Notes: generated from the sequence alone by a model not told the origin. A DNA stretch of 64,000 nucleotides from Isoperla grammatica (GCA_945910005.1 OX246743.1:44302736-44366735); one strand, 5' to 3'; shown: positions 12,031 to 24,610, counted from the first letter of the stretch. Made by a program: numbers and translations.

Positions 12031-12958
12031 CTTTAATTTTGAATTTATAATTTTGTATTATGGATATTGTAAATTGTGTTCTAAAAAATGTGTCATCTAT
12101 TATTGATTGTAGGATCGCTTGATCCCTGTGGTTATCCGAGGTTCATTGGTCCGCCTTCAGTTTTTTCTCAATAAAGGTTTATCTTTCTTCTAAGCTTTAT
12201 ACTTTACGGTTGAATAACGATATTTTCCGGACAATTATGCACCCATTCTCCAGAGTACTGCTTACAAATGAAGAGGGAGGGAAATGGGGGCGTAAGAACG
12301 GACACGGGTCCCATGTAGTACAAGTACAACGCGCTATCTCTAACTGTGTGTTTGTATGACCCCGTGATAATCTACTGCTGTAGGACTAGAACATGATTAG
12401 CGGCGATGCCCTGTTAATGGAGCGAGCGTGAGACTTGTATTATCGGCCGAGTTAGCACCTTCGCATCCTACAGCTACAAGCTCACTACTTCACACGGGAC
12501 AATCTTAGCGGGTCGCAATCACTAGGGTTATTATTTATTTTAAATACACGACAGAATATAAAATTTGACTAAAGTGTGATTTCATACACAGATAATAAAA
12601 TAAAAATATACATAAACATATAAAACATCAAGTGATAAACAAAACATGACTACTGGGGGGAAAAAACTTAACAGTATGTAAATAACAACGTTGAATACGA
12701 CTGACTAGCCAAGATATTATAATGGACTCTAGCAACAACATAGAGAACAATAAAGGTTGCGACAACAAGATCCACACGTTGCTACATCATTTTTAACATC
12801 TGAACACACATTTATTTCATTTTTTGGATATTATCTGTATTGAGTGTATACCCATATCTAGGTCCGTATTATCCCAAAATATGACATTGCACGCAATTCT
12901 AAAGATACAAACAAAAAACTTTGATTCCTCACGATTTTCAATTATCTTTCACTGTCAG

Positions 12959-15237
12959 AAAGCCAGAGCATGCCAAAGAGCCAGAGCATGCCAAAGAGCC
13001 AGAGCATGCAAGAGAGCCAGAGCATGCAAGAAAGCCAGAGCATGCAAGAAAGCCAGAGCACGCAGAGAGCCAGAGCACAGATAAGCAATTCACTACGGCC
13101 AGAGTATGCCATGCAGAGAGCCACAGAGCATACCAGAGAGCCAGAGCATGCAGAGAGCCACAGAGCATACCAGAGAGCCAGAGCATGTAGAGAGCCAGAG
13201 CATACCAGAGAGCCAGAGCATGTAGAGAGCCAGAGCATGTAGAGAGCCAGAGCATGTAGAGAGCCAGAGCATGTAGAGAGCCAGAGCATGTAGAGAGCCA
13301 GAGCATGTAGAGAGCCAGAGAATGTAGAGAGCCAGAGCATGTAGAGAGCCAGAGCATGTAGAGAGCCAGAGCATGTAGAGAGCCAGAGCATGTAGAGAGC
13401 CAGAGCATGTAGAGAGCCAGAGCATGTAGAGAGCCAGAGCATGTAGAGAGCCAGAGCATGTAGAGAGCCAGAGCATGTAGAGAGCCAGAGCATGTAGAGA
13501 GCCAGAGCATGTAGAGAGCCAGAGCATGTAGAGAGCCAGAGCATGTAGAGAGCCAGAGCATGTAGAGAGCCAGAGCATGCAAGAAAGCCAGAGCATGCAA
13601 GAAAGCCAGAGCACGCAGAGAGCCAGAGCACAGATAAGCAATTCACTACGGCCAGAGTATGCCATGCAGAGAGCCACAGAGCATACCAGAGAGCCAGAGC
13701 ATGTAGAGAGCCAGAGCATACCAGAGAGCCAGAGCATGTAGAGAGCCAGAGCATGTAGAGAGCCAGAGCATGTAGAGAGCCAGAGCATGTAGAGAGCCAG
13801 AGCATGTAGAGAGCCAGAGCATGTAGAGAGCCAGAGCATACCAGAGAGCCAGAGCATGTAGAGAGCCAGAGCATGTAGAGAGCCAGAGCATACCAGAGAG
13901 CCAGAGCATGTAGAGAGCCAGAGCATGTAGAGAGCCAGAGCATACCAGAGAGCCAGAGCATGTAGAGAGCCAGAGCATACCAGAGAGCCAGAGCATGTAG
14001 AGAGCCAGAGCATGTAGAGAGCCAGAGCATGTAGAGAGCCAGAGCATGTAGAGAGCCAGAGCATGTAGAGAGCCAGAGCATGTAGAGAGCCAGAGCATAC
14101 CAGAGAGCCAGAGCATGTAGAGAGCCAGAGCATGTAGAGAGCCAGAGCATGTAGAGAGCCAGAGCATACCAGAGAGCCAGAGCATGTAGAGAGCCAGAGC
14201 ATGTAGAGAGCCAGAGCATGTAGAGAGCCAGAGCATGTAGAGAGCCAGAGCATGTAGAGAGCCAGAGCATGTAGAGAGCCAGAGCATGTAGAGAGCCAGA
14301 GCATGTAGAGAGCCAGAGCATGTAGAGAGCCAGAGCATGTAGAGAGCCAGAGCATGTAGAGAGCCAGAGCATGTAGAGAGCCAGAGCATGTAGAGAGCCA
14401 GAGCATGTAGAGAGCCAGAGCATGTAGAGAGCCAGAGCATGTAGAGAGCCAGAGCATGCAAGAGAGCCAGAGCATGCAAGAAAGCCAGAGCATGCAAGAA
14501 AGCCAGAGCACGCAGAGAGCCAGAGCACAGATAAGCAATTCACTACGGCCAGAGTATGCCATGCAGAGAGCCACAGAGCATACCAGAGAGCCAGAGCATG
14601 TAGAGAGCCAGAGCATACCAGAGAGCCAGAGCATGTAGAGAGCCAGAGCATGTAGAGAGCCAGAGCATGTAGAGAGCCAGAGCATGTAGAGAGCCAGAGC
14701 ATGTAGAGAGCCAGAGCATGTAGAGAGCCAGAGCATACCAGAGAGCCAGAGCATGTAGAGAGCCAGAGCATGTAGAGAGCCAGAGCATGTAGAGAGCCAG
14801 AGCATGTAGAGAGCCAGAGCATACCAGAGAGCCAGAGCATGTAGAGAGCCAGAGCATGTAGAGAGCCAGAGCATGTAGAGAGCCAGAGCATGTAGAGAGC
14901 CAGAGCATACCAGAGAGCCAGAGCATGTAGAGAGCCAGAGCATGTAGAGAGCCAGAGCATGTAGAGAGCCAGAGCATACCAGAGAGCCAGAGCATGTAGA
15001 GAGCCAGAGCATGTAGAGAGCCAGAGCATGTAGAGAGCCAGAGCATGTAGAGAGCCAGAGCATGTAGAGAGCCAGAGCATGTAGAGAGCCAGAGCATGTA
15101 GAGAGCCAGAGCATGTAGAGAGCCAGAGCATGTAGAGAGCCAGAGCATGTAGAGAGCCAGAGCATGTAGAGAGCCAGAGCATGTAGAGAGCCAGAGCATG
15201 TAGAGAGCCAGAGCATGTAGAGAGCCAGAGCATACCA
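12959..15237. repeat. 17-bp minisatellite array with higher-order structure
   Basis: About 130 units of CATGTAGAGAGCCAGAG, with variants in which TGTAG is replaced by TACCAG, TGCAAG or CGCAG. A distinctive insert with AGATAAGCAATTCACTACGG occurs three times, at 13059-13134, 13612-13687 and 14509-14584, which shows that blocks of several hundred bases were duplicated as wholes. The minus-strand unit has no stop in any frame and 17 is not a multiple of 3, so all three minus frames stay open and give the same 17-residue period (HALALYMLWLSTCSGSL). The resulting frames of up to 767 codons are an arithmetic consequence of the unit and are not called as genes. Confidence 0.97.
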
Positions 15238-17671
15238 AAGAGCATGAAAATGGCGACTATCCGATTTCCTGCACATTTTCAATTACGAATTGCCATGCCA
15301 CATCACTTACGTAAGTTCGTTTAGCTCCCACCAGAACTAAGTCTATCTTTAGTGTCGTTGCGTAATAAACAAAGCCATGAGCGTGAGAGACAGATAAATA
15401 TGCACAGCAAGTATAGTCGTGCATAGTTCGCTCAAATATGCAGTTTCTGTATTGACCGTCTGAGGCGACGGAGAACCAGTAAAATGCAGATGTTAGGGCT
15501 GGGAATGTAGACACAACTCTACGCTGATAGCTTCACTTCGCCTTCACATGAGATGTGAGTGTGTTCATCCAATTAGAACCGTAATGATTTGCACACACGT
15601 TTTTAATTTTGATCTCTTTTACGACAGCTAGAAGTGACACAGGTGAAAGGACAAACACGTCAGTGGGACGAGAGGGGTAGAAGGGAGGGGATGTTTGGTT
15701 CATTCACTCCCCCCCCCCCCTTCTATGGGTTGTGTAAACGTCATTGGAGATCATTTGAATATGAAGATACAAAATAACTAATTTTGTTTTGTCTTCAAAA
15801 TCATTTATAAAATAATAATATACACTTTTCAGTTATAAAACTGACTTGACTATATTCTGACTGCATTTTGAGTTTCTAGTCTCGTTCTTTACTATAGTTC
15901 TAAGTTATTTCTAGTTTCTATTAATATCCTCCTTACTACGTCATGTTTGCCATATTCCTGTTTTTATTTTTACTGTTGTTGTCCTCCCCTTGTTATTAAG
16001 TTTTTTAAGTGGACAGAATAAACAGGAAAACTATGGTTAACAACTAAATCAATTAACACGAAAATAAAGTGATATAAAATCAATGTAATATAAAGGAAAA
16101 CTAATATTTGGTGTTGCTGCGCCTCTCTACCACATGCAGAGTCAATGTGGCGAGAAGAAATTAACAGATATAAGAAGCTTCCTATCCAAATAATAAACAA
16201 TATGACTTTTAATACTGTTGTACCATTAATTATATCCGAAAATAGTGTTGTTGTCCCCCCCCCCCCCCATGAAGCACCCTTTAGCGTCGTCGCCACTGTG
16301 ACCCAGCCCCCTTCATTAAGTTCCGTCTCTGCTCATGTAATTAGGCCCCAACACAGAGAATTGTCTCTACTGTAGATGTATAATTATGTAGTTTGTCGCC
16401 TTCTTCTTCTTATCTGAAACGCAGCGCTTGGGCAACATATTTACTCTGTCTATGAATTTATTATGGCCAATTAATACAACACGTTGTTTGACGAAGATAG
16501 TGGGGCACGAGCATGAGCATATAGAAACTGTGCAAGCCTTTACAATTATGGAAAATGTTTAATTATAGGGACTAAGTTTTCTGCATACAAAACAAGGTAT
16601 TGCTTTATCATTGAAAGAAGGGCGTTTGTGTGTATACTCTGTACGGTGTAAGATGCCCGAGAGTAGAGAGGTTTACACCTAGTCATGAACCGTTATTGAA
16701 AGCGCGTCAGAATTAAAAGTGTGTAAACTACAAATCATTTGTTTAAAGTAATTGAATTAATTTCCAATTACTTTTCAAAATTCCTGGTGTTTATTTGCAC
16801 TGTGACTATAAATAGTTATTCTAGGATTCTTGTGAAAACATCCACCGATACTCTAGTCAGTTGACCCAGTAAACCCTTTATGTTGTACTATTGCCAACCT
16901 TTGATGCCAGTTTTGTTTCAGTTATATCAGTAATGAATCACGAAGATCAGTATTTTTAGTGATATCTGTAGTATCAGAGTAATATTGTCAAAAAATAGCT
17001 ACACTTATTCTAGCTTTTTGCATAGTGAGATTCACTGCAAAATTTCTGTCATTGATGTATTTGTATTTCGGAACAAGTTGGCAAACGTCTATGCATCAAA
17101 CAAAGTTTGCACGGTCAGCAGTTTCATCACATGATTGTGACACCGCTTGGGTTTAGAAACGCCGACGGTAGCAGTTGTTGAACTATAGCAAATCATTTGT
17201 TAATCTGCTCTCTGGAGAGATTCATAGGGTTTCTTTTGAGGTATTGGCCGGTCGAGGTGGGTCCCTCCACGTGGTGACCGATGCCCGCAAAGAGGGCTCT
17301 CGTGCACATCTCTAATCACCCATTTCTCCCTCATCATGATCGTGGCCACTTCCTCCTTTTCTTCCTCTTTCTCTCTTCTCATTCATGCCGGCCCTCTTCG
17401 CGATAGAGTAAAGAAATAAAATAAATACTACACTAGATAAATAAATTAATTTCCCCGGCTTATAAGTATTCTCATTCTTATGAAGTCTTGATTTCCTACC
17501 ACTTACTTGAAACATGTAAACTAGTGATAATTTAGACCTTCGTTTGGTTACCTAGAAACTCCAAACACAGCTGGCGTGACTAATGAGGCTTGTGCACTCT
17601 AGTAAGCGAAGACTGCATTCACCAATGAGTGAAAGAACGCCAGGAATCTGTTCATTTTCGTCAAAGCAGCT
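15238..17671. other. Gene-free intergenic stretch
   Basis: No recognisable exon or transposon. Poly-C tracts occur at about 15709-15720 and 16256-16268. The 108-codon minus frame at 15970-16296 is AT-rich, resembles no family I know and overlaps the second poly-C tract. Confidence 0.5.
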
Positions 17672-18508
17672 ACGCTAAATGTGTAGCGTGTCAGCTTAGA
17701 GCGTGCGAGGCATACAGTGTGTTGGAAAGTGAGCTGTACTACCGACGCTAAGCTTGTAGCGCGTCATGCTACGTCAGCTTACAGCGTGCGAGGTATACAG
17801 TGTGATGGAAAGTGAGCTGTACTACCGACGCTAAGCTTGTAGCGCGTCATGCTAGGTCAGCTTAGAGCGTGCGAGGTATACAGTGTGTTGGAAAGTGAGC
17901 TGTACTACCGACGCTAAGCTTGTAGCGCGTCATGCTACGTCAGCTTAGAGCGTGCGAGGTATACAGTGTGTTGGAAAGTGAGCTGTACTACCGACGCTAA
18001 GCTTGTAGCGCGTCATGCTACGTCAGCTTAGAGCGTGCGAGGTATACAGTGTGTTGGAAAGTGAGCTGTACTACCGACGCTAAGCTTGTAGCGCGTCATG
18101 CTACGTCAGCTTACAGCGTGCGAGGTATACAGTGTGTTGGAAAGTGAGCTGTACTACCGACGCTAAGCTTGTAGCGCGTCATGCTAGGTCAGCTTAGAGC
18201 GTGCGAGGTATACAGTGTGTTGGAAAGTGAGCTGTTCTACCGACGCTAAGCTTGTAGCGCGTCATGCTACGTCAGCTTAGAGCGTGCGAGGTATACAGTG
18301 TGTTGGAAAGTGAGCTGTACTACCGACGCTAAGCTTGTAGCGCGTCATGCTACGTCAGCTTAGAGCGTGCGAGGTATACAGTGTGTTGGAAAGTGAGCTG
18401 TTCTACTGACGCTAAGCTTATAGCGCGTCATGCTAGGTCAGCTTAGAGCGTGCGAGGTATACAGTGTGTTGGAAAGTGAGCTGTTCTACCGACGCTAAGC
18501 TTGTAAAT
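17672..18508. repeat. 83-bp tandem array, ten units
   Basis: The landmark GTGCGAGG recurs at 17703, 17786, 17869, 17952, 18035, 18118, 18201, 18284, 18367 and 18450, a fixed spacing of 83 bases. Units differ at only a few positions (for example TACGTC/TAGGTC, TTAGAGC/TTACAGC, GTACTACC/GTTCTACC). Each has a HindIII site inside GCTAAGCTTGTAGC. The first unit is preceded by a degraded partial unit and the last stops after CTAAGCTTGTAA. Confidence 0.97.
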
Positions 18509-18841
18509 TACGCTGGTTATTATCACGAGCGCGTTGTAAACAACTTGGAAGCGATCACCGCCTGTGACAGACATTGGTTCACCGGTATTACAGCAACGGA
18601 AGCAGATACCGATACGGCGACAACTAATTGACAAGACCACCAGTGACTTGCAAGCGAAGAAATTAGTCAAATTGGTCAGACAGACGTGTAAATGCGGCAA
18701 TCTCGTTGCGAAAAGGTCGTGTTAGTTCGGTGATGTCCTTGTTTTAAGTGTCACCGTCATGACACGACCGTATCTGATAAGGGGAGCGCGTTGTCAACTA
18801 GACCAGATAGAGATTGACGTAAGGACGGGGAGGATATGACG

Positions 18842-18910
18842 TATTGCTGGCTCGATGGGTTAGCCATGTTTCCGGGGCAGATGGTCACGGGTTCAACGCC
18901 AGATTCGAGC
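18842..18910 (+). repeat. SINE family B head
   Basis: TGGCTCGATGGGTTAGCC is a good box A, and after GGGGCAGATGGTCAC comes GGGTTCAACGCC as box B. GCAGATGGTC also occurs in the heads at 4750 and 43965. Confidence 0.55.
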
Positions 18911-19084
18911 TGGAGTTGTTCAAAATGAACCTATCAGTATTCAAAGTAAACCTATTTACGGGCCGGTATTTTGAGCAGCTAATAAAGAAGTTAGTAGCTA
19001 ATAACTTGTTTTTCACCATGGAAGCCATAAGTCGTCAAATGCACTTAATAGCTTATTAGCTCCTTAAATTCCTTATTAAACCTA

Positions 19085-19225
19085 AGTATATTAGGATGTT
19101 TGGATAGTTGGGAAGGAATATCCGAGGGTTGTTAAGGACACTATCAAGCATTTATCTTTATGACTGAGGAAAACCTCGGAATGCTTCAGTCAGGATTACC
19201 GGTGACCGGTAAACACTGGCAGAAA
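19085..19225 (-). repeat. SINE family C fragment, minus orientation
   Basis: Contains GGGAAGGAATATCCGAGGG, GACTGAGGAAAACCTCGG and CTTCAGTCAGGATTACCGG in the order and orientation seen in the fuller copies at 59728 and 61835. The tRNA-like head is lost. Confidence 0.6.
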
Positions 19226-21122
19226 AGGGCAAATATCAACAGAAAGCCGCTTCAAACCCCTTCACAGTATGACAACATGAAAAGGGCAAAAGCAATTGAG
19301 TTTGTAAAAACTAAAATATTAGTATCAACAGTGTAATCACGGGTATGGGCTTTTGTTTCATAGCAATTTACCTGATAAGACGTCTCCGTAACTGAAAACA
19401 TATAAGTTGCTATCAACTGTATTTACCATAGGCCTACATTGTATATTAAGTGATACTCGTAAATCTTCTTTCTCCCTGTCTATGTATAATCACAGTATTG
19501 TCAACACAACAAAACATTAGCTGGATAATGAAGGGGGCAGTGTTTACACTCGCATGGTCACAACGCTACATTGTCCAATCAATAATCATGTATTGTGAAC
19601 TTGTTACGAAATTGATTTATATTCACACTTATCTGCAACGATGACCAATGCAAACAAATAACTTGCTTTCTTCTTTGAAGTTGAGGAAGATGGGATCTGT
19701 ATAAAACGTGTGATGAAAGTAATTGTACTATTTAAATCCATCATTTTTCGTAGAAATCCCTGTTGTAGGGTCACAGAAGATGTAAGTGATATTTAGATAC
19801 ATATAAAGAAAAGGCGCTGATAAAGATGATAAATACAAGGATAATGATCTGATAGAGCTTTCAATAATCTCAAAAATAGGTAAAAATCGATAAACATCAT
19901 CGATCAGATCACGTGGCCTTTATCTGTTTTCCCCTGCCTTTTTTCTCCCTACCCTACTTCTTCATATTTGCCGCCCCTCTTTGCGATCAAAACGCCCACC
20001 AACCCCCCCATGTCCCCTACAACCCCATAATTCTTCAAATCCCTCTTATTTTGGATTCCCTTATGACGACCCCGGCGATATGGATCTGATTCGACCGACG
20101 TCACATGATGACGTCAGATTAAGACCCCGGCGCCCGTGTGACCAACAGCAACAGCGAGCACGTGACTAAAGAGATGAACGCACGGGTGAACGGTAGCGGA
20201 GCGGCTGACCCACCGTAGTTCCTCGACCCGCCGCGCCCCCGGACGGAAGCGCTGGCTGGGGTTGTTGATAACACAAGGTGAACGCACTCTCACACTTCCT
20301 ACTCCCCTGATAACAGTAGCCAGCTGGCGGGCCCACGACCCCAGCTGAAGCAACAGCGTGGGAAAGTGAAGGGGGGAGGAGGAGGGTGATTTAAAGTTTT
20401 GTTTGGATTTGTTTCAATAGCTTTGGTGGAGTAAAATAGACCCAAACAAATCTTTCCAAAATTAAATCAAATCTAATTTCTCTTCAAATGTCCTTCTCTA
20501 TTTCATTATTTTGTATTTCATGAAACATTTCTATTTCTATTTTTATTGACACAGGGGGTATGAAGATTGTAAATAGCTTTTTAGCTTCAATCTTGACGAA
20601 TACATTTTTAATATTATATTCCATTCTGCCCTGTTTTTAAAATGGCTCGGTCATTTTCCGAGTTGTTTATATTTTATATTCCTTGTTTATTAAACTCTCG
20701 CTCCAACAACAATGTCATCGGTGTCCACGTGCTCGTGTTTGGCAATAACTCTTGGCAATAATATGTCAATCGAGCCTTGTACGGTCTGGTACCGCTCAAT
20801 ATTGTTTTACTGCTGTACTTTGCTGCCGCCTTCTTATCACACAGCCAGGACAACTGGCAAGACAATCCATTCGAATAGAATCGAGGTATTTCAGCGCTCG
20901 TTTATGTGTGGCGTCAGCGTTGTTCATACACTTCCTCCTATCCCATTCCCAAAGAAGTGCTGGGACTTGCCCCCAAAGTGTTTTTAGATGATCAAAAAAT
21001 ATTATTTTTTTTGAAGTTCCAATAATAAGAAAAACTGTATTTCTACGTTGTGAAATCCCTGCTTTAGGGTGAAAACCACGGTCTTACTATGTGTGCCCCT
21101 CTTCAGGTGATAACTAAGTATT

Positions 21123-21369
21123 ATAAGAACCTAGTAATTGGACTGTACACTGTTCCTTGTCACACATAACATTAAAGTGCAATATTTCGAACCCTGATCA
21201 GAAATCTTCAACAGGCGAAAACACACTGGCTTGAAAAGTTTGAAAAGTTTGCAGTTTTCAAGCCAGTGTTTTTTCGCCTGTTGAAGAGCTCTGATCAGGG
21301 TTCGAAATATTGCACTTTAATTTTATGTCTAACAAGGAACAGTGTACAGTCCAATTACTAGGTTCTTAT
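21123..21369. mobile_element. Fold-back (long inverted repeat) element
   Basis: Sequence from ATAAGAACCTAGTAATTGG at 21123 reads inward to about 21238 and is repeated inverted, ending CCAATTACTAGGTTCTTAT at 21369. The arms are roughly 115 bases with small mismatches and indels (for example TTGAAGATTTCTGATCAGGG against TTGAAGAGCTCTGATCAGGG), with a short central spacer. It has no coding capacity. Target duplication not clear. Confidence 0.8.
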
Positions 21370-21394
21370 GTTTCCGTTTTAAATAACTACTTGT

Positions 21395-21500
21395 ATATTC
21401 GGAGCGTTGGGAAGGAATACCCGAGGGCAGTGTGACTAAGGAAAGCCTCGCAATTGCCGGCGTCCGCTATCGAACCAGCAACCTCCCGTGGGATCACGAA
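21395..21500 (-). repeat. SINE family C fragment, minus orientation
   Basis: GGGAAGGAATACCCGAGGG, then TAAGGAAAGCCTCG and CTATCGAACCAGCAACCTCCCG, the family C body and reverse-complement box B. It begins 26 bases after the fold-back element. Confidence 0.55.
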
Positions 21501-22119
21501 GCCATCATCTCCGACAGTTAATTGCCTCGCCGGAGAAATAAAGATACCGCGGCGTGATTGTCGGCTGGTTGGCATCGCGGTGTTGACGTGGAGCAATCAC
21601 ATCTAAATCCAGGTGCATGGGTACCGAGATGTGATGTTGATGCAAGTGAGAGCGAACACGTGCGCTGCCGGGGTAGGACGCTGAAAACACTTGCTACTGC
21701 TTGCTGGGGTCCAGCAACAGGTATGTACAACAAACAGACAGCTAGGTCATACAACGTCGGCCTTTTAGACGTTATAAGCAAACGCCAAATACGATTACTG
21801 ACTTCACAAATTGAAATACATTATAATATATCTAAAAAATTAGATTTATGAGTGTCTAGATTTTGTGTGTTTTCGAGTACTTTAGCTCCTGTCTTGCGGT
21901 TGTATCATATGTTCTTAGTTGTTAAAATGTAATGTGTGACCAAAAGAAAATGATAGTAAAATGAAATCACACCAACAGATTAAATGGATGAAGCAATCGG
22001 GAAGCGCGTGGGAGAACCATTGTATGTATGTTGCGAGGGAGAAGATCCACCTACTATATTCCCCACATAGTAGACCCAGCTTAGTTAGCCGCAGTCGATT
22101 CGGCGTTGTTGGTGTATAC

Positions 22120-22165
22120 TCTTTAGGAAACTGCGATTCCCATGCATTCTAGGTTCGAACCTTGT
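22120..22165 (+). repeat. tRNA-like remnant (box B)
   Basis: TTCTAGGTTCGAACCTTG fits box B within a stem. No clear box A, tail or family assignment. Confidence 0.3.
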
Positions 22166-22382
22166 CTTGAGCTTAAATCTCACGTGGCACTTCTTTCATC
22201 TTCTTACATATCACGATTACCCGCTCATCTTCTTGATTAGCATCGTTGCCAAAGTATGTAAAGCTCAACTATCAATAACTGATAACTTTTAGGCGGGGGA
22301 AAAACATCAGCTACACTTTTGAAAACGTCCTCTTAAAAACGCTTGACTCACACCAAAGGGACCTAAGCTGACAAATGTGTGA

Positions 22383-22429
22383 ACCCCCCCCCCCCCCCCC
22401 ATGCGTTCATCTTCCTGGTTACGCCACTG
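22383..22429. mobile_element. Solo right end of a hAT MITE of the CAGTGGCG family
   Basis: A C run followed by CTTCCTGGTTACGCCACTG matches the right ends of the elements at 6694-7361 and 7481-7882. No matching left end was found nearby. Confidence 0.55.
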
Positions 22430-22599
22430 ACTGGACATTTGATAAAAATGTGTCTTGCAATATTGTAGCTCTGTGGTAGACCTGCTGATGTAATGTGTGA
22501 CAAGAAGACAGTTCTGCGGTCATCGTATAACGTAAATCACAAGATTGCTAACTTACTCGATCTTCAACGCTCAGGACGCTCATGTTTAGCATTTGATGG

Positions 22600-22797
22600 C
22601 TGTAGAGTGTAGAGTGTAGAGTGTAGAGTGTAGCGTTTAGAGTGTAGAGTGTAGCGTGTAGAGTGCAGAGTGTATTGTATTGTATTGTATTGTGTATTGT
22701 AGTGTAGAGTGTAGAGTGTAGAGTGTAGCGTTTAGAGTGTAGAGTGTAGCGTGTAGAGTGCAGAGTGTATTAGTATGTAGAGTGTAGAGTGTAGAGC
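22600..22797. repeat. TGTAGAG-type minisatellite
   Basis: Imperfect 7-bp repeats (TGTAGAG, TGTAGCG, TTTAGAG) with an internal TGTAT repeat. A longer block (TAGCGTTTAGAGTGTAGAG then GTAGCGTGTAGAGTGCAGAG) occurs twice, from about 22630 and from about 22724. Confidence 0.85.
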
Positions 22798-23990
22798 AAG
22801 TAGATGGAAGTGGTCCAATACAAGTGTCATGTTTGTCCTTGACTTTCGAGGGTGTTAATGGAGCTATTATAGCCTCGTTAGAGCTGGTGACAGCGAGCTG
22901 AGTCGGTACAGCACTGGACGAAACTACGGACACACCTATTAATATTCATTGTGGTCTCTAACGTTTCTTTCACGTATTCAAATGAAAGTCACCCAATTCC
23001 AAGTACGTTTCAGTTTAAGTTGCACTGCAGTACACACATAAGCTAGCTTTACACAGCTAAACTCAACTTACATTTAATTAAGAAAATATATTAATGTGAT
23101 ATAGGCCTACCTATTAAAATAACTAGTCCCCAGGAATAAACAACCCATGTAGCTTCAGTAGGTTAGTCCTACTCTTAAACAAAAAATACAGCCCCCAATT
23201 ATATGTAGTCTAACTAAAATTTCCATCCCTGTCCCACTAGAACCTCTACTTATTGACTTTCCTTCTTTTAATGTAACTTGATTGTAGAGGTAGGTGTACC
23301 CAGGGCACGCATGGGACATGAACCATGACCCAGGTGACATCTTAGAGGGGGGGGGGGGGGTAGCACGTGCCTTGAGGCGGCGTCAGGCTTGGCTAAATAG
23401 TGTTCTCTATTTCCCGTTCCGTTCATAGTAGGCTTACACCGACATGTCTCAATTTTAATTAGGGGAAAAGCAGTTCACAGACACTTTGAATAAAATAATT
23501 TTCTTTGGGGCCGTAAAACAGCTGCAAACTACCTGATGATATATTTGTAATCGTACCGGTCTATGATACAAAATTTAGTGAGGGTGGGTTTAAGTTGCCT
23601 TACCACCACGTCTGAATAACGCTAAAATGGGATAATTTTCATTTGAGGAACACCCACATTATTTAGGTACATGTATGTATAAATAACTCCAACCTCTATA
23701 AGAACAAAACCCTTCATACAAAAGCCTCTTTGTCATACTTGTGTGGACATTCTTATCTGAGTTACTTGACTTGTGCCGTGGGAATGTTCGGCAAGCACAA
23801 AACCCAGTAATATACGAATACTCGTTGTACAAAATGGGTCAAAACTGTAACCGATAACATGTATTAGCGGGACTGTGCACAGATATTTACTGTGAGACTT
23901 ATGAGTCGTGGAAACGGGTATATAGAATTATGTTTCTTCATAATATATACAACTGTTGTTGTTACTCAAAATAATTCATTAAGAGATCTT

Positions 23991-24139
23991 AGGTTGGAAT
24001 TCATAGTCGGCCCCTACACCTAGGGGCGCCCATTGTTACCAAGGTAACAATTGTTTGCATGTTATTGCCCATAAACAAAACAAATCCATAGCAACAATGG
24101 GCGCCCCTAGGTGTAGTGGCCGACTATGAATTCCAACCT
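23991..24139. mobile_element. Palindromic MITE, copy 1
   Basis: Long inverted ends built on GGAATTCATAGTCGGCC, CTACACCTAGGGGCGCCC and ATTGTT, about 50 bases per arm, around an asymmetric centre (left TTACCAAGGTAACAATTGTT, right CAAATCCATAGCAACAATGG). Same family as 24851-24983 in opposite orientation. There is no reading frame. Confidence 0.85.
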
Positions 24140-24563
24140 TAGTCAGAAATCATAGTAGGTATAGCGTTAATTTATTTACAAGCTTATTTGTAATGAGGTG
24201 TTTAACGACGTACTTTCTATACAACCAACTTCGTTTAAAGCTCCAATCAAGTAATCTTGGTTTGATAACCGGTTACAACAAACGTTGAAATTCAAATTGC
24301 ACAACAGTCGCCTATAACCGACTAATCGGCGATCACAAGTTTGGCGAAACCGCCCCTGTCATAATCCCTCACTATCCCATTATCGGAGTCGAAAATGTTG
24401 CATCGCTGTCGATTATTAAACGATCAATCGATATCGCAACTTGAATGTAACCGCTCCGCGAATGGTATCAGTTGACGGAGCTACCGGTTCTTGTCGGTGG
24501 CGCGCTAGTGTCGCGGGACGGCCGACAAGACAGGTGTCAGGTGGGGGTATTGTTGATAACAGG

Positions 24564-24610
24564 TGACGTCACCAGGCATTTAAAACACGGGGCGCGGCGC
24601 TGATCGTCTC
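24564..24610 (+). promoter_or_regulatory. Predicted RNA polymerase II core promoter
   Basis: A CRE/ATF palindrome TGACGTCA (24564-24571) is followed by a TATA-like ATTTAAAA (24578-24585). About 30 bases further is TCATTT at 24609-24614, which fits the arthropod initiator TCAKTY, placing the start near 24611. The spacing is what a TATA promoter requires. No DPE match is seen at +28. The surrounding sequence is notably GC-rich. Confidence 0.45.

Larger units (their letters stand above)
7891..12958. other. Gene-free intergenic stretch
   Basis: AT-rich sequence with no recognisable exon. It contains a family C SINE fragment, a tRNA-like head near 11090, a GGGGGGCTATCGCCCCCC hairpin at about 11384-11401 like the one in the nearby hAT MITE, and an ACC microsatellite. 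The 124-codon frame at 8134-8508 (plus) has no recognisable domain and AT-biased codons, and is not called. Confidence 0.5.
18509..24563. other. Intergenic stretch with dispersed elements
   Basis: No recognisable exon. Holds SINE fragments, a fold-back element, a decayed hAT end, a TGTAGAG minisatellite and one palindromic MITE. The GC-rich segment at 20060-20370 contains TGACGTCA at 20109 and an additional CGACGTCA just before it and could be a regulatory region, but no transcription start or splice site can be placed. Confidence 0.45.

Noticed and set aside
12942..15245. Minus-strand reading frames of 220 to 767 codons
   Set aside because: They are produced by a stop-free 17-bp tandem unit read in any frame; the translation is a pure 17-residue repeat and two frames overlap fully.
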